DNA of 64,000 nt from positions 310,001 through 374,000 of the forward strand of contig NZ_JAMJWG010000005.1 of the NCBI RefSeq assembly GCF_024435355.1, read 5' to 3'. The notes beneath the pieces are model-generated. The model did no database searches. It saw only the letters and a list, made by a program, of their open reading frames with translations, and had not been told where the DNA came from. Made by a program: the position numbers and the translations under genes. The stretch is from Streptomyces odontomachi. GTDB taxonomy: Bacteria > Actinomycetota > Actinomycetes > Streptomycetales > Streptomycetaceae. Numbering within the stretch: position 1 is the stretch's first letter; each line of letters begins with the position of its first letter. Below are positions 17,202 to 24,344 of the stretch, one piece after another.

Positions 17202-18431
17202 TCAGTGCAGCGGCGGGGACGAGTCGTGCAGCCGCAGGCCCAGGGTGAGCAGCAGGAGATCGTCGACGTCCGACGGGTTCCAGCCGGTCAGCGTGTGGAT
17301 TCGCCGCAGCCGGTAGACGACGGTGTTCGGGCTGACCGACAGCTGCTCGGCGGCGTGCGTCAGGTTGCTGCGGGCCGCCACGTACGCCCGCAGGGTCAGA
17401 AGCAGTCCGGCACCTTTGCGCGCGTCGTACTCGACCAGCGGCTGAACCGTCTCTTCCAGGAGCGCGTCGATCGGGCGGATGGACTGGAGCACCTGGTCCA
17501 GCAGCACGTCGGGGAACCTGACCGCCCGACCGGGGCGGGCCGCCGCGCCGAGCCGTGCCGCGTCGCGCGCCTCGGCGTAGGAGCGGCGCACCCCGTCGAG
17601 ATGCGGGTGCGCCCGGCCGATGCCCACCACGAGGCCCAGCCCGGCGGCGAGCGAGTGCGCGGCGCGTTCGAGCGCGGCGGCCTCCGCACCCGACTCGGCC
17701 GAGCAGATGCACACCACCTCGGCGCCACGCGCTCCCACCAGGCAGACCTTCGCCAGCGGTGCCAGCAGCTCACGCGCGTCCCGCACCGCCTGCGGCGTCC
17801 GCGCCCGGTCGGTGGTGCGCACCACGACGACCAGCAGCCGCTGCCGCAGGGTCATGTTCAGCAGGGCGACCTGCCGGCGCGCCCGCTCGTTCACCGGCTC
17901 CCCGGACAGCAGGGTCTCCAGCACGTCGGTGCGCAGGGTCCGCTCGTCGGAGGCCACCTCGGCGGACTCCTGCTCGTAGGCCCGGCTCACGCCCAGCGAC
18001 ACCTGGTCGACGTAGGCCATCACCCCGTCCGCCGCGTCGATGGTGAGCTGCCGCCCCACGTCGTCGTCGCCCGCGAGCTCGGCCATCGAACGCCACAGAT
18101 GGTTGCCCCACAGCCGGAACGTGCGCAGCAGCGACGGCAGGCTGACCTGCTGGTGCACCCGGCGTGCGGCGCTGCGGAACAACCAGTCCTGGTCCTGCTC
18201 GCTGACCTCGAAGCCGTCCTCGAACGTGCCCACAAGGTGCTCGATGTTCCGTACCGCCACCTCGAACACATCACGCGACAGCACCGACTCGGGCAGCTCG
18301 CGGTACTCGGTGATCACGCTCCGGTACGCGCCGACGAGTTCGTGCGCCAGCTCGTGCCGGCGCGCATGGAGCCGGGCGAGCACCTCACGGCGCCGCTCGT
18401 CATAACCGGCCGGCGCCCTCCTCGGTGCCAT
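17202..18431 (-). CDS. PucR/CdaR-family transcriptional regulator
   Basis: 409 residues. The N-terminal 180 residues form a helical sensor-like region, the middle (about 190-310) is a degenerate GGDEF-like CdaR domain (GIGRAHPHLDGVRRSYAEARDAARL), and the C-terminus is the HTH_30 domain (LRAYVAARSNLTHAAEQLSVSPNTVVYRLRRI, split at residues 345-378). The ATG at 18431 has GGAGGG upstream. It is the most upstream gene of the minus-strand block, 282 bp before the DUF3311 gene. That gap probably holds the promoter it controls. Members of the family activate catabolic genes for glycolate, sugar diacids, purines or amino acids in response to the substrate. Confidence 0.92.
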   Translation of the reverse strand: MAPRRAPAGYDERRREVLARLHARRHELAHELVGAYRSVITEYRELPESVLSRDVFEVAVRNIEHLVGTFEDGFEVSEQDQDWLFRSAARRVHQQVSLPSLLRTFRLWGNHLWRSMAELAGDDDVGRQLTIDAADGVMAYVDQVSLGVSRAYEQESAEVASDERTLRTDVLETLLSGEPVNERARRQVALLNMTLRQRLLVVVVRTTDRARTPQAVRDARELLAPLAKVCLVGARGAEVVCICSAESGAEAAALERAAHSLAAGLGLVVGIGRAHPHLDGVRRSYAEARDAARLGAAARPGRAVRFPDVLLDQVLQSIRPIDALLEETVQPLVEYDARKGAGLLLTLRAYVAARSNLTHAAEQLSVSPNTVVYRLRRIHTLTGWNPSDVDDLLLLTLGLRLHDSSPPLH

Positions 18432-18529
18432 CGGCCCTCCTGCGGTGCGGTCCGGGGCCTGGCCCGTGCACCTCAGGCCCCACCAGGACGGCGCGTCCGT
18501 GCGGTCGTCGGGCGAGCCGGGACGTCGGT

Positions 18530-19030
18530 TCAGCCGATGCGTTTGGTCAGCGTGTACTCCGTGATGCCCGGCGGATAGTCGGGGATCGTGCACACGATCT
18601 CGTAGCCGTACTTCTGGTAGAACTTCGGGGCCTGGAAGTCCCAGGTCCAGACCCGGGAGTGGCGACAGCCGCGCTGCTCACGGGCGATCCGCTCGGCTTC
18701 CGCGAGCAGCCGGGAACCGATGCCGGTGCCGCGCTGGCCGGCGTCGACCCAGAGCAGGTTGACGTGCAGCCACCCCGCCCAGGTGTGCGCGTCGAGCCCG
18801 GCCACCAGGTTCCCGTCCGACGCCGCGGCCCCGCCGCTGCCGCCGGCACTCTCGTCCGTGTACACCCACAACTGCACGGGGGCTTCGCGCTCGTGCGCAG
18901 TCCCGCGCAGGGCGCGCAGCTCAGCGGACGCCTCGGTGTTGGTCTGCCGCAGCCGGGACCTGAGAAGGGCCTGCCGTGCCTTGTCGACGCTGTCGATCTC
19001 CGTCTCAAGCCGAAACATGCGTCTCACCAT
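18530..19030 (-). CDS. GNAT-family N-acetyltransferase
   Basis: 166 residues. The acetyl-CoA pyrophosphate loop VDAGQRGTGIGSRLLAEAE is near residues 95-113, preceded by the beta-strand LHVNLLWV and followed by the C-terminal FYQKYGYEIVCTIPDYPPG strand pair. The ATG at 19030 is preferred because GGAG lies 5 bases upstream; a GTG at 19048 lacks one. A Ser/Gly-rich loop (SAGGSGGAAASDGN) interrupts the early fold. The substrate is unknown and no operon partner is evident. Confidence 0.9.
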   Translation of the reverse strand: MVRRMFRLETEIDSVDKARQALLRSRLRQTNTEASAELRALRGTAHEREAPVQLWVYTDESAGGSGGAAASDGNLVAGLDAHTWAGWLHVNLLWVDAGQRGTGIGSRLLAEAERIAREQRGCRHSRVWTWDFQAPKFYQKYGYEIVCTIPDYPPGITEYTLTKRIG

Positions 19031-19357
19031 AAACTCCTGCCCCGCCACACCGGCGAGCGCCGCTCGCCCGACCGCTCGGCACGCCCCGTCGTGACGCGCC
19101 CGCCGACGACGAGTTCTGTAAATCTCCTTCCGCTCAGGCCAGGCAGCCTTACTCTGAGTACTGCACCGGTGGGGGCCGGTGCCGATCAGGGGGCGAGAGA
19201 AGTCGGGTACGACGCCCGGTGTGGGGGAGACAGTTCCAGTACGGCGGCGGCCGTGCGGCTGTGGTGACCCGCAGGAATCCGGGCCGGTACGGTCCGGTTC
19301 GCATCACTCCGGGCGCCGTACCCGCACCGGTCGCCCCCCGGCCTGTGGGGGTGTGAC
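19031..19357. other. Intergenic region with promoters for GNAT and LuxR genes
   Basis: 327 bp between divergent genes. A relatively AT-rich stretch lies at 19110-19165 (TTCTGTAAATCTCCTTCC and TTACTCTGAGTACTGC, the latter containing the palindrome ACTCTGAGT). The rest is GC-rich. No RNA gene was recognised. Confidence 0.4.
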
Positions 19358-20146
19358 GTGGTTCGGATCCGAGTCCTGGTCGTCGACGACCACCGTATTT
19401 TCGCCGAGTCGCTGGCCGCGGCCCTCGCCGCAGAGCCCGATGTCGATGTCACGCCGGCCGGCAGCGGCCGCATGGCGCTGCGCTGCCTGGAGCGTGCGGC
19501 CGCCGTGGGGCGGCCGTTCGACGTGCTGCTCGTCGACGCCGACCTCGGCAGCCTCGCGTTGGACGCGGCAGCCGCCGCCGGTCCCGGCAGGGCCGCGGAG
19601 CACGGCGTGCGGCGCGCCGTGGCGGTCCCGGACGGCGGGGCGGACCGTGTCGTCGACGGCATCTCCCTGGTGGCCGGCGTGCGAGCGGCACAGCCCGCGG
19701 TGCGCAGCGTGGTGCTCGCCGAGCGGGACGACCCGCACCGAGCCGCGCTCGCGCTCGCCGCGGGCGCCTGCGGTTGGGTCGCCAAGGACTGCTCGCTCTC
19801 CCGACTGCTCACGGTCGTACGCGGCGTACTCCGTGATGAAACGCATCTGCCGCCCGCCCTGCTCACCGGCGTGCTGCGGGAGCTGACCGCGGCGCGCAAG
19901 CACCGCACCGAGAGCGAGCGCCTGATCGAGTCGCTGACCCCGCGTGAGCGCGAGGTACTGCGCTGCATGGTCGCCGGCCTCGGCCGGCAGGCCGTCGCCG
20001 AGCGCCTCTTCCTCTCCCCGCACACCGTCCGCACCCACATGCAGAACGTGCTGGGCAAGCTCGGCGTCCACTCCACCCTCGCCGCCGTGGCCCTGGCCCG
20101 CCGGGCGGGCGTCGGCCCGGCGGACTTGGAGGAGGCGGCGTCCTGA
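19358..20146 (+). CDS. LuxR/NarL-family response regulator
   Basis: 262 residues. The receiver domain keeps the acidic pocket (VVDDHRIF), the phosphoacceptor aspartate (VLLVDADLG near residue 58) and the lysine in GWVAKDCSL. It carries a long insertion (about residues 65-105) compared with NarL. The C-terminal helix-turn-helix is complete (LTPREREVLRCMVAGLGRQ ... SPHTVRTHMQNVLGKLGV). The GTG at 19358 follows GGGGGTGTGAC. No histidine kinase is adjacent, so its partner is elsewhere. Confidence 0.92.
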   Translation: MVRIRVLVVDDHRIFAESLAAALAAEPDVDVTPAGSGRMALRCLERAAAVGRPFDVLLVDADLGSLALDAAAAAGPGRAAEHGVRRAVAVPDGGADRVVDGISLVAGVRAAQPAVRSVVLAERDDPHRAALALAAGACGWVAKDCSLSRLLTVVRGVLRDETHLPPALLTGVLRELTAARKHRTESERLIESLTPREREVLRCMVAGLGRQAVAERLFLSPHTVRTHMQNVLGKLGVHSTLAAVALARRAGVGPADLEEAAS

Positions 20147-20265
20147 ACCGCGGCCGGCCGCGTGAGGACGTCCACCTCGCCGACTGCCTTCTTGAGGGCG
20201 GACACAAGGCGCCGGGCGATGGAAGAGTTCACCCGCGACGGGTCGACGGCCACCACGACGGTCAC
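20147..20265 (-). other. Coding-like stretch coupled to the upstream membrane gene
   Basis: A GTG at 20265 overlaps the stop of the membrane protein (GTGA). The first 40 codons read like protein (VTVVVAVDPSRVNSS, IARRLVSALKKAVGEVDVL) with strong GC3. The frame then runs antisense through the whole LuxR gene without a stop until 19186, which is not credible. It may be a short truncated gene, or an error may hide the stop. Its function is unknown. Confidence 0.3.
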
Positions 20266-21050
20266 GAATCCGCTGCGCGGGCCGGGCGTCGCGTCAACTG
20301 CCCGCCCAGCACGGCGAGCCCGGCCAGCAGGACGGTCATACCGACCGGCACCAGCCAGTGGTTGCGTCCGAAGCCCATCGCGACCGCCAGCACCACCGTG
20401 CCTCCGGTCACCAGCGCCGCCGTCCACGCCTCGGCCCGCCGCGCGACCGCGGCCAGTATGGCGAACGCCACCAGGCCGACGAAGACGAGCTGGGCTCCGA
20501 CGCCGTAGATCAGTTGTTCCGCGCCGGGAATGTCCTTCACGCCCCCGAACATGTCCTGCAACTCCGCCCGGTCCGCCGCGCGGAACCCGCCCACCAGGTC
20601 CAGCGCCAACTGCACCACGTTCGCCAGTGAACTGAGCAGGACCAGCAGCACACTCGCCCGCAGCACGGCCCTACGCCCGGCCGTCGGTCCCGTCGCAGCT
20701 CCGGCGTCATCCGCGGTGATCAGCCCACCGAAGCGCAGGCCCATCGCCGCGAACATCACGAACCCCGCCAGCCAGACCGCGTGCGCGGCGGTCCACCAGC
20801 CACCGGGCTCCGCCTGCCCGCCGATCGGCCGCATCAGCAGCCACCCGGCGAGAAAGCACGCCGGTGCGGCGGCGAACAACAGGCGTACGGTCGGAGTCGT
20901 CGCTGGCGTCCGAGTCGTCTGAGGCGTCCGAGTCGTCTGAGGCGTCTGAGTCACCTGAGGTGTCCGAGCCACCTGAGCTGTCGGAGTCGCCATGCGGCTC
21001 GTTGTCGGCTTCATACCCAGAACGATCCCAGCCGGCGAAGGCCACGTCAC
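20262..21050 (-). CDS. Multi-pass membrane protein with repeat-containing N-terminus
   Basis: Up to 262 residues. About six hydrophobic segments begin at LLFAAAPACFLAGWLLM (about residues 57-73), including AWLAGFVMFAAMGLRFGGL, VLLVLLSSLANVVQL, GAQLVFVGLVAFAILAAV and VPVGMTVLLAGLAVLGG. The first 55 residues are RTPQTT repeats translated from an 18-bp repeat. The GTG at 21050 lies only 4 bp after an ATG (21054) that has the better-placed GAGGGGG ribosome site. That ATG opens another frame (MSDVAFAGWDRSGYEADNE) with an acidic SDASDD repeat. The true start is therefore uncertain. The function is unknown. Confidence 0.65.
   Translation of the reverse strand: MTWPSPAGIVLGMKPTTSRMATPTAQVARTPQVTQTPQTTRTPQTTRTPATTPTVRLLFAAAPACFLAGWLLMRPIGGQAEPGGWWTAAHAVWLAGFVMFAAMGLRFGGLITADDAGAATGPTAGRRAVLRASVLLVLLSSLANVVQLALDLVGGFRAADRAELQDMFGGVKDIPGAEQLIYGVGAQLVFVGLVAFAILAAVARRAEAWTAALVTGGTVVLAVAMGFGRNHWLVPVGMTVLLAGLAVLGGQLTRRPARAADS
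20905..20976. repeat. Four tandem 18-bp repeats inside a gene start region
   Basis: The unit GGCGTCCGAGTCGTCTGA occurs exactly at 20905 and 20923, then with few changes at 20941 and 20959. Read on the minus strand it gives SDASDD in one frame and RTPQTT in the other. Because the unit is a multiple of three, copy-number change alone would not alter frame. Confidence 0.85.
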
Positions 21051-21183
21051 TCATGGCCGCCCCCTCTCTGCCCGGGGGTTTTCCCCCGGACCGGGACCGC
21101 CCGCGGCCCGCGGCCCGCGTGGAAGTACCCACCAACTCCCCGCGCCCCTGACGGGAACCCGGCACGGACCGGGCACCCGGGCG

Positions 21184-21681
21184 TCAGCCCGGCGTGTTGT
21201 CGAACGGGGCCGTCAGCTGCCGCAGCAACGCCGCCAGTTCGCTGCGCTGCGCCCGGGACAGCTCAGCCAGCAACGCCCGCTCCTGCACCAGCAACCCGGC
21301 CAGCGCCTCATCGGCCCGGTCCCGGCCGTCCGGCGTGAGCCGCACCAGCACTCCGCGGCGGTCACTGGGATCGGGCAGCCGCTCGACGAGGCCCTTCTTC
21401 GCGAGCCGGTCGATGCGGTTCGTCATGGTGCCGGAGGTGACGAGGGTCTGGGTGAGCAACTGCCCGGGGGAGAGCTGGTACGGCGCTCCGGCGCGCCGCA
21501 GCGACGTCAGCACGTCGAACTCCCAGGGCTCCAGGTTGTGCTCCGAGAACGCCAGTCGCCGGGCACGGTCGAGATGCCGGGCCAGCCGGCTCACCCGGCT
21601 GAGCACTTCCAGCGGCTCCACATCGAGGTCCGGGCGCTCCCGGCGCCACGCTGCGACCAGCCGATCGACCTCGTCCTCCAT
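21184..21681 (-). CDS. tamR: MarR-family regulator TamR
   Basis: 165 residues of winged-helix MarR type: LEPWEFDVLTSLRRAG (helix region), QTLVTSGTMTNRIDRLAKKGLVERLPDPSDRRGVLVRLT (recognition helix and wing, split at residues 80-118), then C-terminal dimer helices. It is divergent from tam with a perfect 6-2-6 palindrome between them. In S. coelicolor the orthologous MarR protein TamR represses tam and responds to trans-aconitate and related metabolites, and the same wiring is inferred here. The ATG at 21681 is the clear start. Confidence 0.92.
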   Translation of the reverse strand: MEDEVDRLVAAWRRERPDLDVEPLEVLSRVSRLARHLDRARRLAFSEHNLEPWEFDVLTSLRRAGAPYQLSPGQLLTQTLVTSGTMTNRIDRLAKKGLVERLPDPSDRRGVLVRLTPDGRDRADEALAGLLVQERALLAELSRAQRSELAALLRQLTAPFDNTPG

Positions 21682-21715
21682 GCGATCAGTCTAATCGGTC
21701 TGTCGACGTGAAGTC

Positions 21716-21729
21716 TCTTGACATCAAGA
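21716..21729. promoter_or_regulatory. TamR operator palindrome
   Basis: TCTTGA-CA-TCAAGA is a perfect inverted repeat of the MarR type in the 155-bp tamR/tam gap, 35 bp from the tamR start. It overlaps the best promoter-like sequence TTGACA (21718-21723) of the rightward transcript, so binding would block tam transcription. Confidence 0.8.
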
Positions 21730-21836
21730 TTTATCATGGGCGACACGATGCCGTTCAGGAGTCCGGCAGCGAACACGACCCGGTGCGGGGAGGGGTTTCG
21801 GCACCGCCCCGCGGAGACCGAGGAGGCAGCACCGTC

Positions 21837-22769
21837 ATGCCCAGCACCACACCCACCTGGGACCCCGGCCAGTACCTGCGTCACTCGGGACACCGCGCCC
21901 GCCCCTTCGCCGACCTGCTCGCCCGGGTACCCGAGCCGCCGGCACCGAAGGACCGGCCGCTACGCGTCGCCGACCTGGGCTGCGGCCCGGGAAACGTCAC
22001 CCGGCTGCTCGCCGAGCGCTGGCCGACCGCGCACATCACCGGCCTGGACAACTCGCCCGAGATGCTGCGGCAGGCCCGCCGTGACCACGCGGGCCCCACG
22101 GCCGGCGGCGGCCGTCTCGACTTCGCGCACGCCGACGCCCGCGACTGGACGCCCTCGCCCGGGGGCACCGGACGGGGGCACCACCCACGCCCTCAAGGCA
22201 GTGGGGGAGCCCTTGAAGGCAGCGGGGGAGAGCCGTACGACCTGATCATCACCAACGCCACCCTGCAATGGGTCCCGGGGCACCCCGAGTCGTTCCCGGC
22301 CTGGCTGGACGGCCTGGCGCCCGGCGGCAGCTTCGCCTTCCAGGTGCCCGGCAACTTCGACGCACCGAGCCATGCCCTGATGCGCAAGATGGCCGAGTCC
22401 GAACGGTGGAAGGACCGTCTCGCCGGGCTGCTGCGGCACGCCGACGCGGTGCTGGAGCCGGCCGAGTACCTGCACCGGCTGACCACCCTGGGCTGCTCGG
22501 CCGATGTCTGGGAAACCACCTACCTGCACCTGCTGACCGGCGACGACCCGGTGCTCGACTGGGTCAAGGGCACCGGCCTGCGGCCCGTCCTCACCGCGCT
22601 CGCCGACGACCCGGCGGCGACGGAGGCGTTCCTCGCCGAGTACCGCGACCTGCTGCGGCAGGCGTATCCGACCACGGAGCACGGCACGGTGCTGCCGTTC
22701 CGACGGATCTTCGCGGTGGCCACGAAGCCCCGGGGCGCCGAGGCTGCCGGCGGGCTGGGAGGTGCCTGA
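21837..22769 (+). CDS. tam: Trans-aconitate 2-methyltransferase
   Basis: 310 residues. It uses S-adenosylmethionine to methylate trans-aconitate, a toxic by-product of aconitase chemistry. The SAM-binding motif VADLGCGPGNVTRLL is near residues 43-57, the acidic LDNSPEMLRQA near 75, and NATLQWVPGHPESFP near 135 is typical of Tam. A low-complexity insert of about 28 residues (GGTGRGHHPRPQGSGGALEG) lies before the DLIITNA strand and looks like a repeat-derived expansion. The ATG at 21837 has AGGAGG upstream. Its stop overlaps the next gene (TGATG). Confidence 0.93.
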   Translation: MPSTTPTWDPGQYLRHSGHRARPFADLLARVPEPPAPKDRPLRVADLGCGPGNVTRLLAERWPTAHITGLDNSPEMLRQARRDHAGPTAGGGRLDFAHADARDWTPSPGGTGRGHHPRPQGSGGALEGSGGEPYDLIITNATLQWVPGHPESFPAWLDGLAPGGSFAFQVPGNFDAPSHALMRKMAESERWKDRLAGLLRHADAVLEPAEYLHRLTTLGCSADVWETTYLHLLTGDDPVLDWVKGTGLRPVLTALADDPAATEAFLAEYRDLLRQAYPTTEHGTVLPFRRIFAVATKPRGAEAAGGLGGA

Positions 22770-23188
22770 TGCTGATCGCCGTCGACCACGTCCAGCTCGC
22801 CGCACCACCCGGCTCCGAGGACGCCCTGCGCGCGTACTACGTCGGCGTCCTCGGCATGCGGGAAATCCCCAAGCCCCCGGCGCTGGCGGCCCGCGGCGGC
22901 TGCTGGTTCGAGGCCGAGCAGAGCGGCACGAGCGCAGCTCAGTCGACTGAGGGCGGTGGTGCGAGACGGGCGGGCGTCCAGCTCCATCTGGGCATCGAGC
23001 AGGACTTCCGCGCCGCCCGCAAGGCGCACCCCGGCCTGCGCGTGCACGGCATCGCGGCCTACGCGGCACGGCTCGCCGAGCGCGGCGCGAAGGTCGTCTG
23101 GGACGACGACCTCCCCGGGCACCGCCGCTTCTACTCGGAGGATCCGGTGGGCAACCGGTTGGAGTTCCTGGAGCCGACCGGCGCCTGA
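22769..23188 (+). CDS. VOC (glyoxalase/bleomycin-resistance) family protein
   Basis: 139 residues with two beta-alpha-beta-beta-beta modules: VDHVQLAAPPGSEDALRAYYVGVLGMREIPKP at the start and FYSEDPVGNRLEFLEP at the end. Candidate metal ligands are His at VDHVQLA, His at VQLHLGIE and Glu at RLEFLEP. A short Ser/Gly insert (QSGTSAAQSTEGGGARR) sits mid-protein. It overlaps tam by one base and is co-transcribed with it. The substrate is unknown; a link to tam chemistry is only suggested by coupling. Confidence 0.9.
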   Translation: MLIAVDHVQLAAPPGSEDALRAYYVGVLGMREIPKPPALAARGGCWFEAEQSGTSAAQSTEGGGARRAGVQLHLGIEQDFRAARKAHPGLRVHGIAAYAARLAERGAKVVWDDDLPGHRRFYSEDPVGNRLEFLEPTGA

Positions 23189-23214
23189 GCGCGATGGCGC
23201 CGAAGGCGCCTACA

Positions 23215-23456
23215 AGGGGCGCGGGGCTGTGTCGATCTGCGGCTTCGCCGCGTGGGCGCGACCTGAACGCCGGGGTGCCCCCAGTGGCGCCGAAGGCGCC
23301 CGATAGGGGCGCGGGGAACTGCGCGACCAGCCCCCACCGGCCGGTGGCCCGAACACGACAGAAACAGCCCCTTCAGGCCGGTGGCGACCGCAAGGTCGCG
23401 TCGTGGCCGGTCGCGCCCCGCGGCGGAGCCGCAAGATGTCACAGCCCCGCGCCCCT
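23215..23456. repeat. Nested palindromic dispersed element
   Basis: This occupies the 422-bp gap after the VOC gene. The outer arms AGGGGCGCGGGGCTGTG (23215-23231) and CACAGCCCCGCGCCCCT (23440-23456) are perfectly complementary, and similarity extends about 20 bp inward. A second left arm AGGGGCGCGGGGAACTGCG lies at 23305. The motif GGCGCCGAAGGCGCC occurs at 23196 and 23286 and may end tam transcription. A 59-bp internal segment (23356-23414) recurs inverted at 28561-28619. This is the familiar Streptomyces intergenic palindromic repeat type. Confidence 0.8.
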
Positions 23457-23610
23457 TATTGCGTGGGCACCGGACGCCGAAACGGGCGCGCGGCCCGGCC
23501 CGCGGTGGAGTCGGGCACGACGGCGGTGACCGCCGCCGAGGTGGAGGCAGGCACCACGGTGGAGTCAGGCACCACGATGCTGACCGCCGCCGCGGTGGCG
23601 ACCGGAGGTG

Positions 23611-24285
23611 CTAACACTTCCGGTGACCGATCAGCCGCGGCTTCTGCTCCAGCCCATCCAGCCCATGCCACGCCAGATTCACCAGATGCGCCGCAACCTC
23701 CGCCTTCTTCGGCTTGCGGACGTCCAGCCACCACTGGCCGGTCAGCGCGACCATGCCGACCAGTGCCTGGGCGTACAGGGGGGCCAGCTTCGGGTCGAAG
23801 CCGCGGCTCTTGAACTCACGGCCGAGGATGTCCTCGACCTGGGTGGCGATGTCCGAGATCAGCGAGGCGAAGCTGCCCGTGGACTGCGGGATGGGGGAGT
23901 CCCGGACCAGGATGCGGAACCCGTCCGTGTGCTCCTCGATGTAGTCGAGGAGCGCGAACGCCGCCTGCTCGCACAGCTCGCGCGGATGGCCCGCGGTCAG
24001 CGAACTGGTCACCATGTCCAGCAGCCGCCGCATCTCGCGGTCCACCACCACCGCGTACAGGCCCTCCTTGCCGCCGAAGTGCTCGTAGACCACCGGCTTG
24101 GAGACCCCGGCCTTGGCCGCGATCTCCTCCACCGACGTGCCTTCGAAACCTCGGGCGGCGAACAGCGTGCGACCGACCACCAGGAGTTGCTGGCGTCGCT
24201 CCGCACCCGTCATGCGGACCCGACGGGCCCGTCGCGGCTTCTCGTTGCTCGGTGTGCTGGAATCGGTCGCCACGCTCTCCATCAT
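23611..24285 (-). CDS. TetR-family regulator, probable desaturase repressor
   Basis: 224 residues. The helix-turn-helix is at about residues 30-75 (RRQQLLVVGRTLFAARGFEG, TSVEEIAAKAGVSKPVVYEHFGGKEGLY), followed by a helical ligand-binding domain. It is 59 bp downstream of the fatty-acid desaturase on the same strand. A pair of CTACG-N4-CGTAA sites lies just upstream of the desaturase and is the likely target. In other actinobacteria and pseudomonads such regulators sense acyl-CoA composition. That role here is inferred from context. Confidence 0.9.
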   Translation of the reverse strand: MMESVATDSSTPSNEKPRRARRVRMTGAERRQQLLVVGRTLFAARGFEGTSVEEIAAKAGVSKPVVYEHFGGKEGLYAVVVDREMRRLLDMVTSSLTAGHPRELCEQAAFALLDYIEEHTDGFRILVRDSPIPQSTGSFASLISDIATQVEDILGREFKSRGFDPKLAPLYAQALVGMVALTGQWWLDVRKPKKAEVAAHLVNLAWHGLDGLEQKPRLIGHRKC

Positions 24286-24344
24286 GCCGTGCCGTCAGGC
24301 CGGCGATCCCCCGGGAGCCGGACTCCCCGCGCAGCCGGACACCG

